Shown here: positions 13,648 through 25,074 of the stretch, in pieces
Position numbering within the stretch: the stretch's first letter is position 1
How the letters are laid out: each line of letters begins with the position of its first letter
Source of the DNA: Aphanomyces cochlioides
Taxonomy: Eukaryota > Oomycota > Saprolegniomycetes > Saprolegniales > Verrucalvaceae
DNA: 64,000 nucleotides
Assembly (NCBI GenBank): GCA_019828595.1
Contig: JAHQRK010000010.1
Coordinates: 620,001 to 684,000, forward strand
Reading direction: 5' to 3'
The notes under the pieces: model-generated
Told to the model about the DNA's origin: nothing
The model's input: only the letters and a program-made list of their open reading frames with translations
Database searches by the model: none
Made by a program: the position numbers and the translations under genes

Positions 13648-14911
13648 ACTTTTTCTCCTTTTACCCCATCTTACTTGCCGACATGAAACGACACACATTG
13701 TCCATCGAATCATAATTTTAACACTACACTGGCCGCGTAACCCAAGAAATACTCATCATCCGCTGCCTCGTACCAAACGATCTGCTAACCAATCGCAGCG
13801 ACAAAGTGCATGATTGGGATTGATTCACCACTCATTTCATCAGTCAGTGTTATCCCCAACAGTTCACCACGGTGAATGAACAGCATTTCGAAAAAAACAG
13901 GTCAACAACAGACCCACAGCACGTCTATGGTTACTTCCGTTGCGACTTTTACGGAAGCAACAGTTACATGGCAAAAGTCGCCTCGTGGAAACTCGGAAAG
14001 TCGTAGACAAGTCCGAGATCGTATCGAATCAAATCGCATATGATTCGATAAGCATTCAATTCGAATCCACGTATGATATTGCTAAAGAAGTGTCGTGAAG
14101 AATGCACGATTTTATTCAAAGTAATGCCAGTGATGTTGTGAAATTGTGTGGAAATCGTCCACTCCAAGACGGAACGAATAAGACATTGAAGGTGTATCCA
14201 AGCGTTGATTCGACGATGTTTCGAGTGAAAGTACCAACATGGGGTGCATATTTTGGTGTAATATTATTGACGGATGTCTTTCCGTGAGGTCATCGGGTTC
14301 ACATCAACGGCGACGAAGAAACAAACAATGTTTTACTTTCGGCTGGAAGATTCATCGACGGCTTCAAGATGACATATATTGTCCACTTTTTCACATACTA
14401 CGTGAAATTCAAATGTAGGAGCGGATTCTCCAGGGCGTATCTGCTTTTTTGCATGAAAGATCCTCAAGATAGAGAAGAATGCACATCTGAGGACCCTTTG
14501 ATCCTTTGAAGATTTGCGAGCATGTATCGAGAGTTCATAGTCTTTGACGTAGAAGGCTTTACGTCAACAAGTTGGCTCACATGTGACCTGAAAAGAACAA
14601 AGATAATCTGAATAGGTCGTTGTTTTCAAACGAGTGGTGATATAGATGAGTTTGAGTTAATGTGGATGGTGCAAGAATGCCTGTTCCTCTCCCTGCTTGG
14701 AATGAATTGGCAACAAGCATGCCAGCTCGACGACTGTGTCTCAGTTTGAGTAGGTGAGTATAGTTGTTGTAACATCGTGGAATTTGAGTATATTTTTTGT
14801 TGGGAGTCTCTCTTGAAGGTGTTCGATGAGTGCAGGTGCATGGTGTTGGAGAATGCAAGGTTTGAACGTCTCGTGTGGTTGTTATGGCAAGTCTTGTGAG
14901 TCGAGTATAGA

Positions 14912-14992
14912 GACAGCTTGGCCGAGCGGTTAAGGCGTTAGACTCGAAATCTAATGGGGAAACCCTCGTGAGTTCAAATCTCACAGCTGTCG
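14912..14992 (+). tRNA. tRNA-Ser (CGA), unit 7
   Basis: Same sequence as the gene at 1484-1564, with intact stems and boxes. Confidence 0.97.
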
Positions 14993-15804
14993 ATACTTTT
15001 TCGTGCCACTCGACACGATTTATCCACATCAACACGAATGTATTTTTTTCATACGAATGCAGTAGCCAATACTTTGATCACACACACACACAGAAACACT
15101 CGAAGTAGTATTCAAATTTCTCAAGCACACACTGCATGTACCCTTCCCTGCACACCACATAATATGTGGTACATGTGACTGCTCAACATACCTAATTCAA
15201 CTTTGCTTCTTCCAACTCATCTGTCTTTTCTATCTCAGGGCTGCTCGTGGTGACAAGTTGGATTGAACACATCATGTTTTTTCATGGACATGGCTCGTCG
15301 GGAAAGAACACCTCATCCCGGTGCTCAAGAAGCATATTTTTGCCGTGGTTTTAATTCCTGTTTCAAGGTTCTTTCACAACTCGAAAAGACCCCTTGTCTT
15401 GGCAGTGCAGATTGCTGCTTTATTTAGGCCATTCGTGTACGAAAGAAAGTATCGTGATAATACAAACACTTTTTGTCGCTCTGCTCGCTTCAACTGTAGT
15501 TTTAATTATAGAGTTGACTGTCGATGTCCGCAAGGTGTATTAATGGTATAGCAACACACAGGTGACACGATGTAGGACAAGTGAGCATGCGCATTGAAGG
15601 CCGTGTCGAGACACAACACGTAGTTTCTGGGGAAAGTGTGAGTTGGCAAACGTATGATTGAGTTATTTGTAAGTTTTGACGCAATGGTGGGATTCTAGAA
15701 GTAGAAATGGTGATTTTCTGTCGTGGTGTGCTTGAATGAGTGTGACAGCATGCGTGTGATGTTTGGATTGGATGTGTAGCTCAAGTTGCTTCAGAGTCAT
15801 GAAA

Positions 15805-15885
15805 GACAGCTTGGCCGAGCGGTTAAGGCGTTAGACTAGAAATCTAATGGGGTCACCCGCGTGAGTTCAAATCTCACAGCTGTCG
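15805..15885 (+). tRNA. tRNA-Ser (AGA), unit 8
   Basis: Same sequence as the gene at 139-219. A 4-nt insertion lies 126 nt downstream, near 16011, in the spacer. Confidence 0.97.
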
Positions 15886-17153
15886 ACTTTTTCTCCTTTT
15901 ACCCCATCTTACTTGCCGACATGAAACGACACACATTGTCCATCGAATCATAATTTTAACACTACACTGGCCGCGTAACCCAAGAAATACTCATCATCCG
16001 CTGCCTCGTACCAACCAAACGATCTGCTAACCAATCGCAGCGACAAAGTGCATGATTGGGATTGATTCACCACTCATTTCATCAGTCAGTGTTATCCCCA
16101 ACAGTTCACCACGGTGAATGAACAGCATTTCGAAAAAAACAGGTCAACAACAGACCCACAGCACGTCTATGGTTACTTCCGTTGCGACTTTTACGGAAGC
16201 AACAGTTACATGGCAAAAGTCGCCTCGTGGAAACTCGGAAAGTCGTAGACAAGTCCGAGATCGTATCGAATCAAATCGCATATGATTCGATAAGCATTCA
16301 ATTCGAATCCACGTATGATATTGCTAAAGAAGTGTCGTGAAGAATGCACGATTTTATTCAAAGTAATGCCAGTGATGTTGTGAAATTGTGTGGAAATCGT
16401 CCACTCCAAGACGGAACGAATAAGACATTGAAGGTGTATCCAAGCGTTGATTCGACGATGTTTCGAGTGAAAGTACCAACATGGGGTGCATATTTTGGTG
16501 TAATATTATTGACGGATGTCTTTCCGTGAGGTCATCGGGTTCACATCAACGGCGACGAAGAAACAAACAATGTTTTACTTTCGGCTGGAAGATTCATCGA
16601 CGGCTTCAAGATGACATATATTGTCCACTTTTTCACATACTACGTGAAATTCAAATGTAGGAGCGGATTCTCCAGGGCGTATCTGCTTTTTTGCATGAAA
16701 GATCCTCAAGATAGAGAAGAATGCACATCTGAGGACCCTTTGATCCTTTGAAGATTTGCGAGCATGTATCGAGAGTTCATAGTCTTTGACGTAGAAGGCT
16801 TTACGTCAACAAGTTGGCTCACATGTGACCTGAAAAGAACAAAGATAATCTGAATAGGTCGTTGTTTTCAAACGAGTGGTGATATAGATGAGTTTGAGTT
16901 AATGTGGATGGTGCAAGAATGCCTGTTCCTCTCCCTGCTTGGAATGAATTGGCAACAAGCATGCCAGCTCGACGACTGTGTCTCAGTTTGAGTAGGTGAG
17001 TATAGTTGTTGTAACATCGTGGAATTTGAGTATATTTTTTGTTGGGAGTCTCTCTTGAAGGTGTTCGATGAGTGCAGGTGCATGGTGTTGGAGAATGCAA
17101 GGTTTGAACGTCTCGTGTGGTTGTTATGGCAAGTCTTGTGAGTCGAGTATAGA

Positions 17154-17234
17154 GACAGCTTGGCCGAGCGGTTAAGGCGTTAGACTCGAAATCTAATGGG
17201 GAAACCCTCGTGAGTTCAAATCTCACAGCTGTCG
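17154..17234 (+). tRNA. tRNA-Ser (CGA), unit 8
   Basis: Same sequence as the gene at 1484-1564, with intact stems and boxes. Confidence 0.97.
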
Positions 17235-18046
17235 ATACTTTTTCGTGCCACTCGACACGATTTATCCACATCAACACGAATGTATTTTTTTCATACGAAT
17301 GCAGTAGCCAATACTTTGATCACACACACACACAGAAACACTCGAAGTAGTATTCAAATTTCTCAAGCACACACTGCATGTACCCTTCCCTGCACACCAC
17401 ATAATATGTGGTACATGTGACTGCTCAACATACCTAATTCAACTTTGCTTCTTCCAACTCATCTGTCTTTTCTATCTCAGGGCTGCTCGTGGTGACAAGT
17501 TGGATTGAACACATCATGTTTTTTCATGGACATGGCTCGTCGGGAAAGAACACCTCATCCCGGTGCTCAAGAAGCATATTTTTGCCGTGGTTTTAATTCC
17601 TGTTTCAAGGTTCTTTCACAACTCGAAAAGACCCCTTGTCTTGGCAGTGCAGATTGCTGCTTTATTTAGGCCATTCGTGTACGAAAGAAAGTATCGTGAT
17701 AATACAAACACTTTTTGTCGCTCTGCTCGCTTCAACTGTAGTTTTAATTATAGAGTTGACTGTCGATGTCCGCAAGGTGTATTAATGGTATAGCAACACA
17801 CAGGTGACACGATGTAGGACAAGTGAGCATGCGCATTGAAGGCCGTGTCGAGACACAACACGTAGTTTCTGGGGAAAGTGTGAGTTGGCAAACGTATGAT
17901 TGAGTTATTTGTAAGTTTTGACGCAATGGTGGGATTCTAGAAGTAGAAATGGTGATTTTCTGTCGTGGTGTGCTTGAATGAGTGTGACAGCATGCGTGTG
18001 ATGTTTGGATTGGATGTGTAGCTCAAGTTGCTTCAGAGTCATGAAA

Positions 18047-18127
18047 GACAGCTTGGCCGAGCGGTTAAGGCGTTAGACTAGAAATCTAATGGGGTCACCC
18101 GCGTGAGTTCAAATCTCACAGCTGTCG
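18047..18127 (+). tRNA. tRNA-Ser (AGA), unit 9
   Basis: Same sequence as the gene at 139-219, with intact stems, boxes and T-run terminator. Confidence 0.97.
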
Positions 18128-19391
18128 ACTTTTTCTCCTTTTACCCCATCTTACTTGCCGACATGAAACGACACACATTGTCCATCGAATCATAATTTTA
18201 ACACTACACTGGCCGCGTAACCCAAGAAATACTCATCATCCGCTGCCTCGTACCAAACGATCTGCTAACCAATCGCAGCGACAAAGTGCATGATTGGGAT
18301 TGATTCACCACTCATTTCATCAGTCAGTGTTATCCCCAACAGTTCACCACGGTGAATGAACAGCATTTCGAAAAAAACAGGTCAACAACAGACCCACAGC
18401 ACGTCTATGGTTACTTCCGTTGCGACTTTTACGGAAGCAACAGTTACATGGCAAAAGTCGCCTCGTGGAAACTCGGAAAGTCGTAGACAAGTCCGAGATC
18501 GTATCGAATCAAATCGCATATGATTCGATAAGCATTCAATTCGAATCCACGTATGATATTGCTAAAGAAGTGTCGTGAAGAATGCACGATTTTATTCAAA
18601 GTAATGCCAGTGATGTTGTGAAATTGTGTGGAAATCGTCCACTCCAAGACGGAACGAATAAGACATTGAAGGTGTATCCAAGCGTTGATTCGACGATGTT
18701 TCGAGTGAAAGTACCAACATGGGGTGCATATTTTGGTGTGATATTATTGACGGATGTCTTTCCGTGAGGTCATCGGGTTCACATCAACGGCGACGAAGAA
18801 ACAAACAATGTTTTACTTTCGGCTGGAAGATTCATCGACGGCTTCAAGATGACATATATTGTCCACTTTTTCACATACTACGTGAAATTCAAATGTAGGA
18901 GCGGATTCTCCAGGGCGTATCTGCTTTTTTGCATGAAAGATCCTCAAGATAGAGAAGAATGCACATCTGAGGACCCTTTGATCCTTTGAAGATTTGCGAG
19001 CATGTATCGAGAGTTCATAGTCTTTGACGTAGAAGGCTTTACGTCAACAAGTTGGCTCACATGTGACCTGAAAAGAACAAAGATAATCTGAATAGGTCGT
19101 TGTTTTCAAACGAGTGGTGATATAGATGAGTTTGAGTTAATGTGGATGGTGCAAGAATGCCTGTTCCTCTCCCTGCTTGGAATGAATTGGCAACAAGCAT
19201 GCCAGCTCGACGACTGTGTCTCAGTTTGAGTAGGTGAGTATAGTTGTTGTAACATCGTGGAATTTGAGTATATTTTTTGTTGGGAGTCTCTCTTGAAGGT
19301 GTTCGATGAGTGCAGGTGCATGGTGTTGGAGAATGCAAGGTTTGAACGTCTCGTGTGGTTGTTATGGCAAGTCTTGTGAGTCGAGTATAGA

Positions 19392-19472
19392 GACAGCTTG
19401 GCCGAGCGGTTAAGGCGTTAGACTCGAAATCTAATGGGGAAACCCTCGTGAGTTCAAATCTCACAGCTGTCG
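19392..19472 (+). tRNA. tRNA-Ser (CGA), unit 9
   Basis: Same sequence as the gene at 1484-1564, with intact stems and boxes. Confidence 0.97.
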
Positions 19473-20284
19473 ATACTTTTTCGTGCCACTCGACACGATT
19501 TATCCACATCAACACGAATGTATTTTTTTCATACGAATGCAGTAGCCAATACTTTGATCACACACACACACAGAAACACTCGAAGTAGTATTCAAATTTC
19601 TCAAGCACACACTGCATGTACCCTTCCCTGCACACCACATAATATGTGGTACATGTGACTGCTCAACATACCTAATTCAACTTTGCTTCTTCCAACTCAT
19701 CTGTCTTTTCTATCTCAGGGCTGCTCGTGGTGACAAGTTGGATTGAACACATCATGTTTTTTCATGGACATGGCTCGTCGGGAAAGAACACCTCATCCCG
19801 GTGCTCAAGAAGCATATTTTTGCCGTGGTTTTAATTCCTGTTTCAAGGTTCTTTCACAACTCGAAAAGACCCCTTGTCTTGGCAGTGCAGATTGCTGCTT
19901 TATTTAGGCCATTCGTGTACGAAAGAAAGTATCGTGATAATACAAACACTTTTTGTCGCTCTGCTCGCTTCAACTGTAGTTTTAATTATAGAGTTGACTG
20001 TCGATGTCCGCAAGGTGTATTAATGGTATAGCAACACACAGGTGACACGATGTAGGACAAGTGAGCATGCGCATTGAAGGCCGTGTCGAGACACAACACG
20101 TAGTTTCTGGGGAAAGTGTGAGTTGGCAAACGTATGATTGAGTTATTTGTAAGTTTTGACGCAATGGTGGGATTCTAGAAGTAGAAATGGTGATTTTCTG
20201 TCGTGGTGTGCTTGAATGAGTGTGACAGCATGCGTGTGATGTTTGGATTGGATGTGTAGCTCAAGTTGCTTCAGAGTCATGAAA

Positions 20285-20365
20285 GACAGCTTGGCCGAGC
20301 GGTTAAGGCGTTAGACTAGAAATCTAATGGGGTCACCCGCGTGAGTTCAAATCTCACAGCTGTCG
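20285..20365 (+). tRNA. tRNA-Ser (AGA), unit 10
   Basis: Same sequence as the gene at 139-219, with intact stems, boxes and T-run terminator. Confidence 0.97.
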
Positions 20366-21629
20366 ACTTTTTCTCCTTTTACCCCATCTTACTTGCCGAC
20401 ATGAAACGACACACATTGTCCATCGAATCATAATTTTAACACTACACTGGCCGCGTAACCCAAGAAATACTCATCATCCGCTGCCTCGTACCAAACGATC
20501 TGCTAACCAATCGCAGCGACAAAGTGCATGATTGGGATTGATTCACCACTCATTTCATCAGTCAGTGTTATCCCCAACAGTTCACCACGGTGAATGAACA
20601 GCATTTCGAAAAAAACAGGTCAACAACAGACCCACAGCACGTCTATGGTTACTTCCGTTGCGACTTTTACGGAAGCAACAGTTACATGGCAAAAGTCGCC
20701 TTGTGGAAACTCGGAAAGTCGTAGACAAGTCCGAGATCGTATCGAATCAAATCGCATATGATTCGATAAGCATTCAATTCGAATCCACGTATGATATTGC
20801 TAAAGAAGTGTCGTGAAGAATGCACGATTTTATTCAAAGTAATGCCAGTGATGTTGTGAAATTGTGTGGAAATCGTCCACTCCAAGACGGAACGAATAAG
20901 ACATTGAAGGTGTATCCAAGCGTTGATTCGACGATGTTTCGAGTGAAAGTACCAACATGGGGTGCATATTTTGGTGTGATATTATTGACGGATGTCTTTC
21001 CGTGAGGGTCACGGGTTCACATCAACGGCGACGAAGAAACAAACAATGTTTTACTTTCGGCTGGAAGATTCATCGACGGCTTCAAGATGACATATATTGT
21101 CCACTTTTTCACATACTACGTGAAATTCAAATGTAGGAGCGGATTCTCCAGGGCGTATCTGCTTTTTTGCATGAAAGATCCTCAAGATAGAGAAGAATGC
21201 ACATCTGAGGACCCTTTGATCCTTTGAAGATTTGCGAGCATGTATCGAGAGTTCATAGTCTTTGACGTAGAAGGCTTTACGTCAACAAGTTGGCTCACAT
21301 GTGACCTGAAAAGAACAAAGATAATCTGAATAGGTCGTTGTTTTCAAACGAGTGGTGATATAGATGAGTTTGAGTTAATGTGGATGGTGCAAGAATGCCT
21401 GTTCCTCTCCCTGCTTGGAATGAATTGGCAACAAGCATGCCAGCTCGACGACTGTGTCTCAGTTTGAGTAGGTGAGTATAGTTGTTGTAACATCGTGGAA
21501 TTTGAGTATATTTTTTGTTGGGAGTCTCTCTTGAAGGTGTTCGATGAGTGCAGGTGCATGGTGTTGGAGAATGCAAGGTTTGAACGTCTCGTGTGGTTGT
21601 TATGGCAAGTCTTGTGAGTCGAGTATAGA

Positions 21630-21710
21630 GACAGCTTGGCCGAGCGGTTAAGGCGTTAGACTCGAAATCTAATGGGGAAACCCTCGTGAGTTCAAATCTC
21701 ACAGCTGTCG
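21630..21710 (+). tRNA. tRNA-Ser (CGA), unit 10
   Basis: Same sequence as the gene at 1484-1564, with intact stems and boxes. Confidence 0.97.
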
Positions 21711-22522
21711 ATACTTTTTCGTGCCACTCGACACGATTTATCCACATCAACACGAATGTATTTTTTTCATACGAATGCAGTAGCCAATACTTTGATCACA
21801 CACACACACAGAAACACTCGAAGTAGTATTCAAATTTCTCAAGCACACACTGCATGTACCCTTCCCTGCACACCACATAATATGTGGTACATGTGACTGC
21901 TCAACATACCTAATTCAACTTTGCTTCTTCCAACTCATCTGTCTTTTCTATCTCAGGGCTGCTCGTGGTGACAAGTTGGATTGAACACATCATGTTTTTT
22001 CATGGACATGGCTCGTCGGGAAAGAACACCTCATCCCGGTGCTCAAGAAGCATATTTTTGCCGTGGTTTTAATTCCTGTTTCAAGGTTCTTTCACAACTC
22101 GAAAAGACCCCTTGTCTTGGCAGTGCAGATTGCTGCTTTATTTAGGCCATTCGTGTACGAAAGAAAGTATCGTGATAATACAAACACTTTTTGTCGCTCT
22201 GCTCGCTTCAACTGTAGTTTTAATTATAGAGTTGACTGTCGATGTCCGCAAGGTGTATTAATGGTATAGCAACACACAGGTGACACGATGTAGGACAAGT
22301 GAGCATGCGCATTGAAGGCCGTGTCGAGACACAACACGTAGTTTCTGGGGAAAGTGTGAGTTGGCAAACGTATGATTGAGTTATTTGTAAGTTTTGACGC
22401 AATGGTGGGATTCTAGAAGTAGAAATGGTGATTTTCTGTCGTGGTGTGCTTGAATGAGTGTGACAGCATGCGTGTGATGTTTGGATTGGATGTGTAGCTC
22501 AAGTTGCTTCAGAGTCATGAAA

Positions 22523-22603
22523 GACAGCTTGGCCGAGCGGTTAAGGCGTTAGACTAGAAATCTAATGGGGTCACCCGCGTGAGTTCAAATCTCACAGCTG
22601 TCG
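22523..22603 (+). tRNA. tRNA-Ser (AGA), unit 11
   Basis: Same sequence as the gene at 139-219. It is the last AGA copy; the inverted partial unit to the right stops before reaching one. Confidence 0.97.
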
Positions 22604-23856
22604 ACTTTTTCTCCTTTTACCCCATCTTACTTGCCGACATGAAACGACACACATTGTCCATCGAATCATAATTTTAACACTACACTGGCCGCGTAACCCA
22701 AGAAATACTCATCATCCGCTGCCTCGTACCAAACGATCTGCTAACCAATCGCAGCGACAAAGTGCATGATTGGGATTGATTCACCACTCATTTCATCAGT
22801 CAGTGTTATCCCCAACAGTTCACCACGGTGAATGAACAGCATTTCGAAAAAAACAGGTCAACAACAGACCCACAGCACGTCTATGGTTACTTCCGTTGCG
22901 ACTTTTACGGAAGCAACAGTTACATGGCAAAAGTCGCCTTGTGGAAACTCGGAAAGTCGTAGACAAGTCCGAGATCGTATCGAATCAAATCGCATATGAT
23001 TCGATAAGCATTCAATTCGAATCCACGTATGATATTGCTAAAGAAGTGTCGTGAAGAATGCACGATTTTATTCAAAGTAATGCCAGTGATGTTGTGAAAT
23101 TGTGTGGAAATCGTCCACTCCAAGACGGAACGAATAAGACATTGAAGGTGTATCCAAGCGTTGATTCGACGATGTTTCGAGTGAAAGTACCAACATGGGG
23201 TGCATATTTTGGTGTGATATTATTGACGGATGTCTTTCCGTGAGGTCATCGGGTTCACATCAACGGCGACGAAGAAACAAACAATGTTTTACTTTCGGCT
23301 GGAAGATTCATCGACGGCTTCAAGATGACACTTTTTCACATACTACGTGAAATTCAAATGTAGGAGCGGATTCTCCAGGGCGTATCTGCTTTTTTGCATG
23401 AAAGATCCTCAAGATAGAGAAGAATGCACATCTGAGGACCCTTTGATCCTTTGAAGATTTGCGAGCATGTATCGAGAGTTCATAGTCTTTGACGTAGAAG
23501 GCTTTACGTCAACAAGTTGGCTCACATGTGACCTGAAAAGAACAAAGATAATCTGAATAGGTCGTTGTTTTCAAACGAGTGGTGATATAGATGAGTTTGA
23601 GTTAATGTGGATGGTGCAAGAATGCCTGTTCCTCTCCCTGCTTGGAATGAATTGGCAACAAGCATGCCAGCTCGACGACTGTGTCTCAGTTTGAGTAGGT
23701 GAGTATAGTTGTTGTAACATCGTGGAATTTGAGTATATTTTTTGTTGGGAGTCTCTCTTGAAGGTGTTCGATGAGTGCAGGTGCATGGTGTTGGAGAATG
23801 CAAGGTTTGAACGTCTCGTGTGGTTGTTATGGCAAGTCTTGTGAGTCGAGTATAGA

Positions 23857-23937
23857 GACAGCTTGGCCGAGCGGTTAAGGCGTTAGACTCGAAATCTAAT
23901 GGGGAAACCCTCGTGAGTTCAAATCTCACAGCTGTCG
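23857..23937 (+). tRNA. tRNA-Ser (CGA), unit 11
   Basis: Same sequence as the gene at 1484-1564. It lies in the left arm of the terminal inverted repeat and is mirrored by the minus-strand gene at 24825-24905. Confidence 0.97.
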
Positions 23938-24824
23938 ATACTTTTTCGTGCCACTCGACACGATTTATCCACATCAACACGAATGTATTTTTTTCATACG
24001 AATGCAGTAGCCAATACTTTGATCACACACACACACAGAAACACTCGAAGTAGTATTCAAATTTCTCAAGCACACACTGCATGTACCCTTCCCTGCACAC
24101 CACATAATATGTGGTACATGTGACTGCTCAACATACCTAATTCAACTTTGCTTCTTCCAACTCATCTGTCTTTTCTATCTCAGGGCTGCTCGTGGTGACA
24201 AGTTGGATTGAACACATCATGTTTTTTCATGGACATGGCTCGTCGGGAAAGAACACCTCATCCCGGTGCTCAAGAAGCATATTTTTGCCGTGGTTTTAAT
24301 TCCTGTTTCAAGGTTCTTTCACAACTCGAAAAGACCCGTTGTCTTGGCAGCGCAGATTGCTGCTTTATTTAGGCCATTCGTGTACGAAAGAAAGTATCGT
24401 GACAATCTGCACTGCCAAGACAAGGGGTCTTTTCGAGTTGTGAAAGAACCTTGAAACAGGAATTAAAACCACGGCAAAAATATGCTTCTTGAGCACCGGG
24501 ATGAGGTGTTCTTTCCCGACGAGCCATGTCCATGAGAAAACATGATGTGTTCAATCCAACTTGTCACCACGAGCAGCCCTGAGATAGAAAAGACAGATGA
24601 GTTGGAAGAAGCAAAGTTGAATTAGGTATGTTGAGCAGTCACATGTACCACATATTATGTGGTGTGCAGGGAAGGGTACATGCAGTGTGTGCTTGAGAAA
24701 TTTGAATACTACTTCGAGTGTTTCTGTGTGTGTGTGTGATCAAAGTATTGGCTACTGCATTCGTATGAAAAAAATACATTCGTGTTGATGTGGATAAATC
24801 GTGTCGAGTGGCACGAAAAAGTAT

Positions 24825-24905
24825 CGACAGCTGTGAGATTTGAACTCACGAGGGTTTCCCCATTAGATTTCGAGTCTAACGCCTTAACCGCTCGGCCAAG
24901 CTGTC
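24825..24905 (-). tRNA. tRNA-Ser (CGA) in the inverted arm
   Basis: Reverse-complement copy of the array gene with the same anticodon loop CTCGAAA, intact acceptor and T stems and discriminator G. It is the only serine tRNA on the minus strand. A T5 run follows it on the minus strand (about 24816-24820), as in the other copies. Confidence 0.96.
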
Positions 24906-25074
24906 TCTATACTCGACTCACAAGACTTGCCATAACAACCACACGAGACGTTCAAACCTTGCATTCTCCAACACCATGCACCTGCACTCATCGAACACCT
25001 TCAAGAGAGACTCCCAACAAAAAATATACTCAAATTCCACGATGTTACAACAACTATACTCACCTACTCAAACT

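Larger units (their letters stand above)
1..24402 (+). repeat. Tandem array of a 2,238-bp unit carrying two serine tRNA genes
   Basis: Head-to-tail units start at 1, 2239, 4477, 6715, 8953, 11191, 13429, 15667, 17909, 20147 and 22385; the last is cut at about 24402. The first unit begins at the window edge, so the array continues to the left. Units are almost identical. Differences seen are a 1-nt insertion near 9008, a 1-nt deletion near 10508, a 4-nt insertion near 16011, an 11-nt deletion near 23329 and a few substitutions. Each unit holds tRNA-Ser(AGA), a 1,264-nt spacer, tRNA-Ser(CGA) and an 812-nt spacer. The spacers have short open frames on both strands (such as a 61-codon one at 674-859), but none resembles a known protein and I do not call them genes. 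They do contain several inverted repeats and a short AC run. The arrangement resembles the tRNA arrays of Entamoeba; that parallel is inference. Confidence 0.97.
23688..25074. repeat. Large inverted repeat closing the tRNA array
   Basis: The left arm (23688-24359) is the end of unit 11. The right arm (24403-25074) is its reverse complement, and 24360-24402 is a 43-nt loop of unit sequence. The right arm stops abruptly at 25074, where LINE sequence begins. Near the loop the left arm differs from the array consensus at 24338 and 24351, while the right arm keeps the consensus there; the right arm in turn has its own change at 24536. So the arms are not an exact fold-back copy of each other. Each arm carries a tRNA-Ser(CGA). 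A real inverted duplication fits, and so does an assembly or foldback-read artefact. Confidence 0.93.

Noticed and set aside
1..24402. CRISPR-like or satellite interpretation of the array
   Set aside because: The repeat is long, with no short repeat-spacer pattern; the tRNA genes explain its landmarks.
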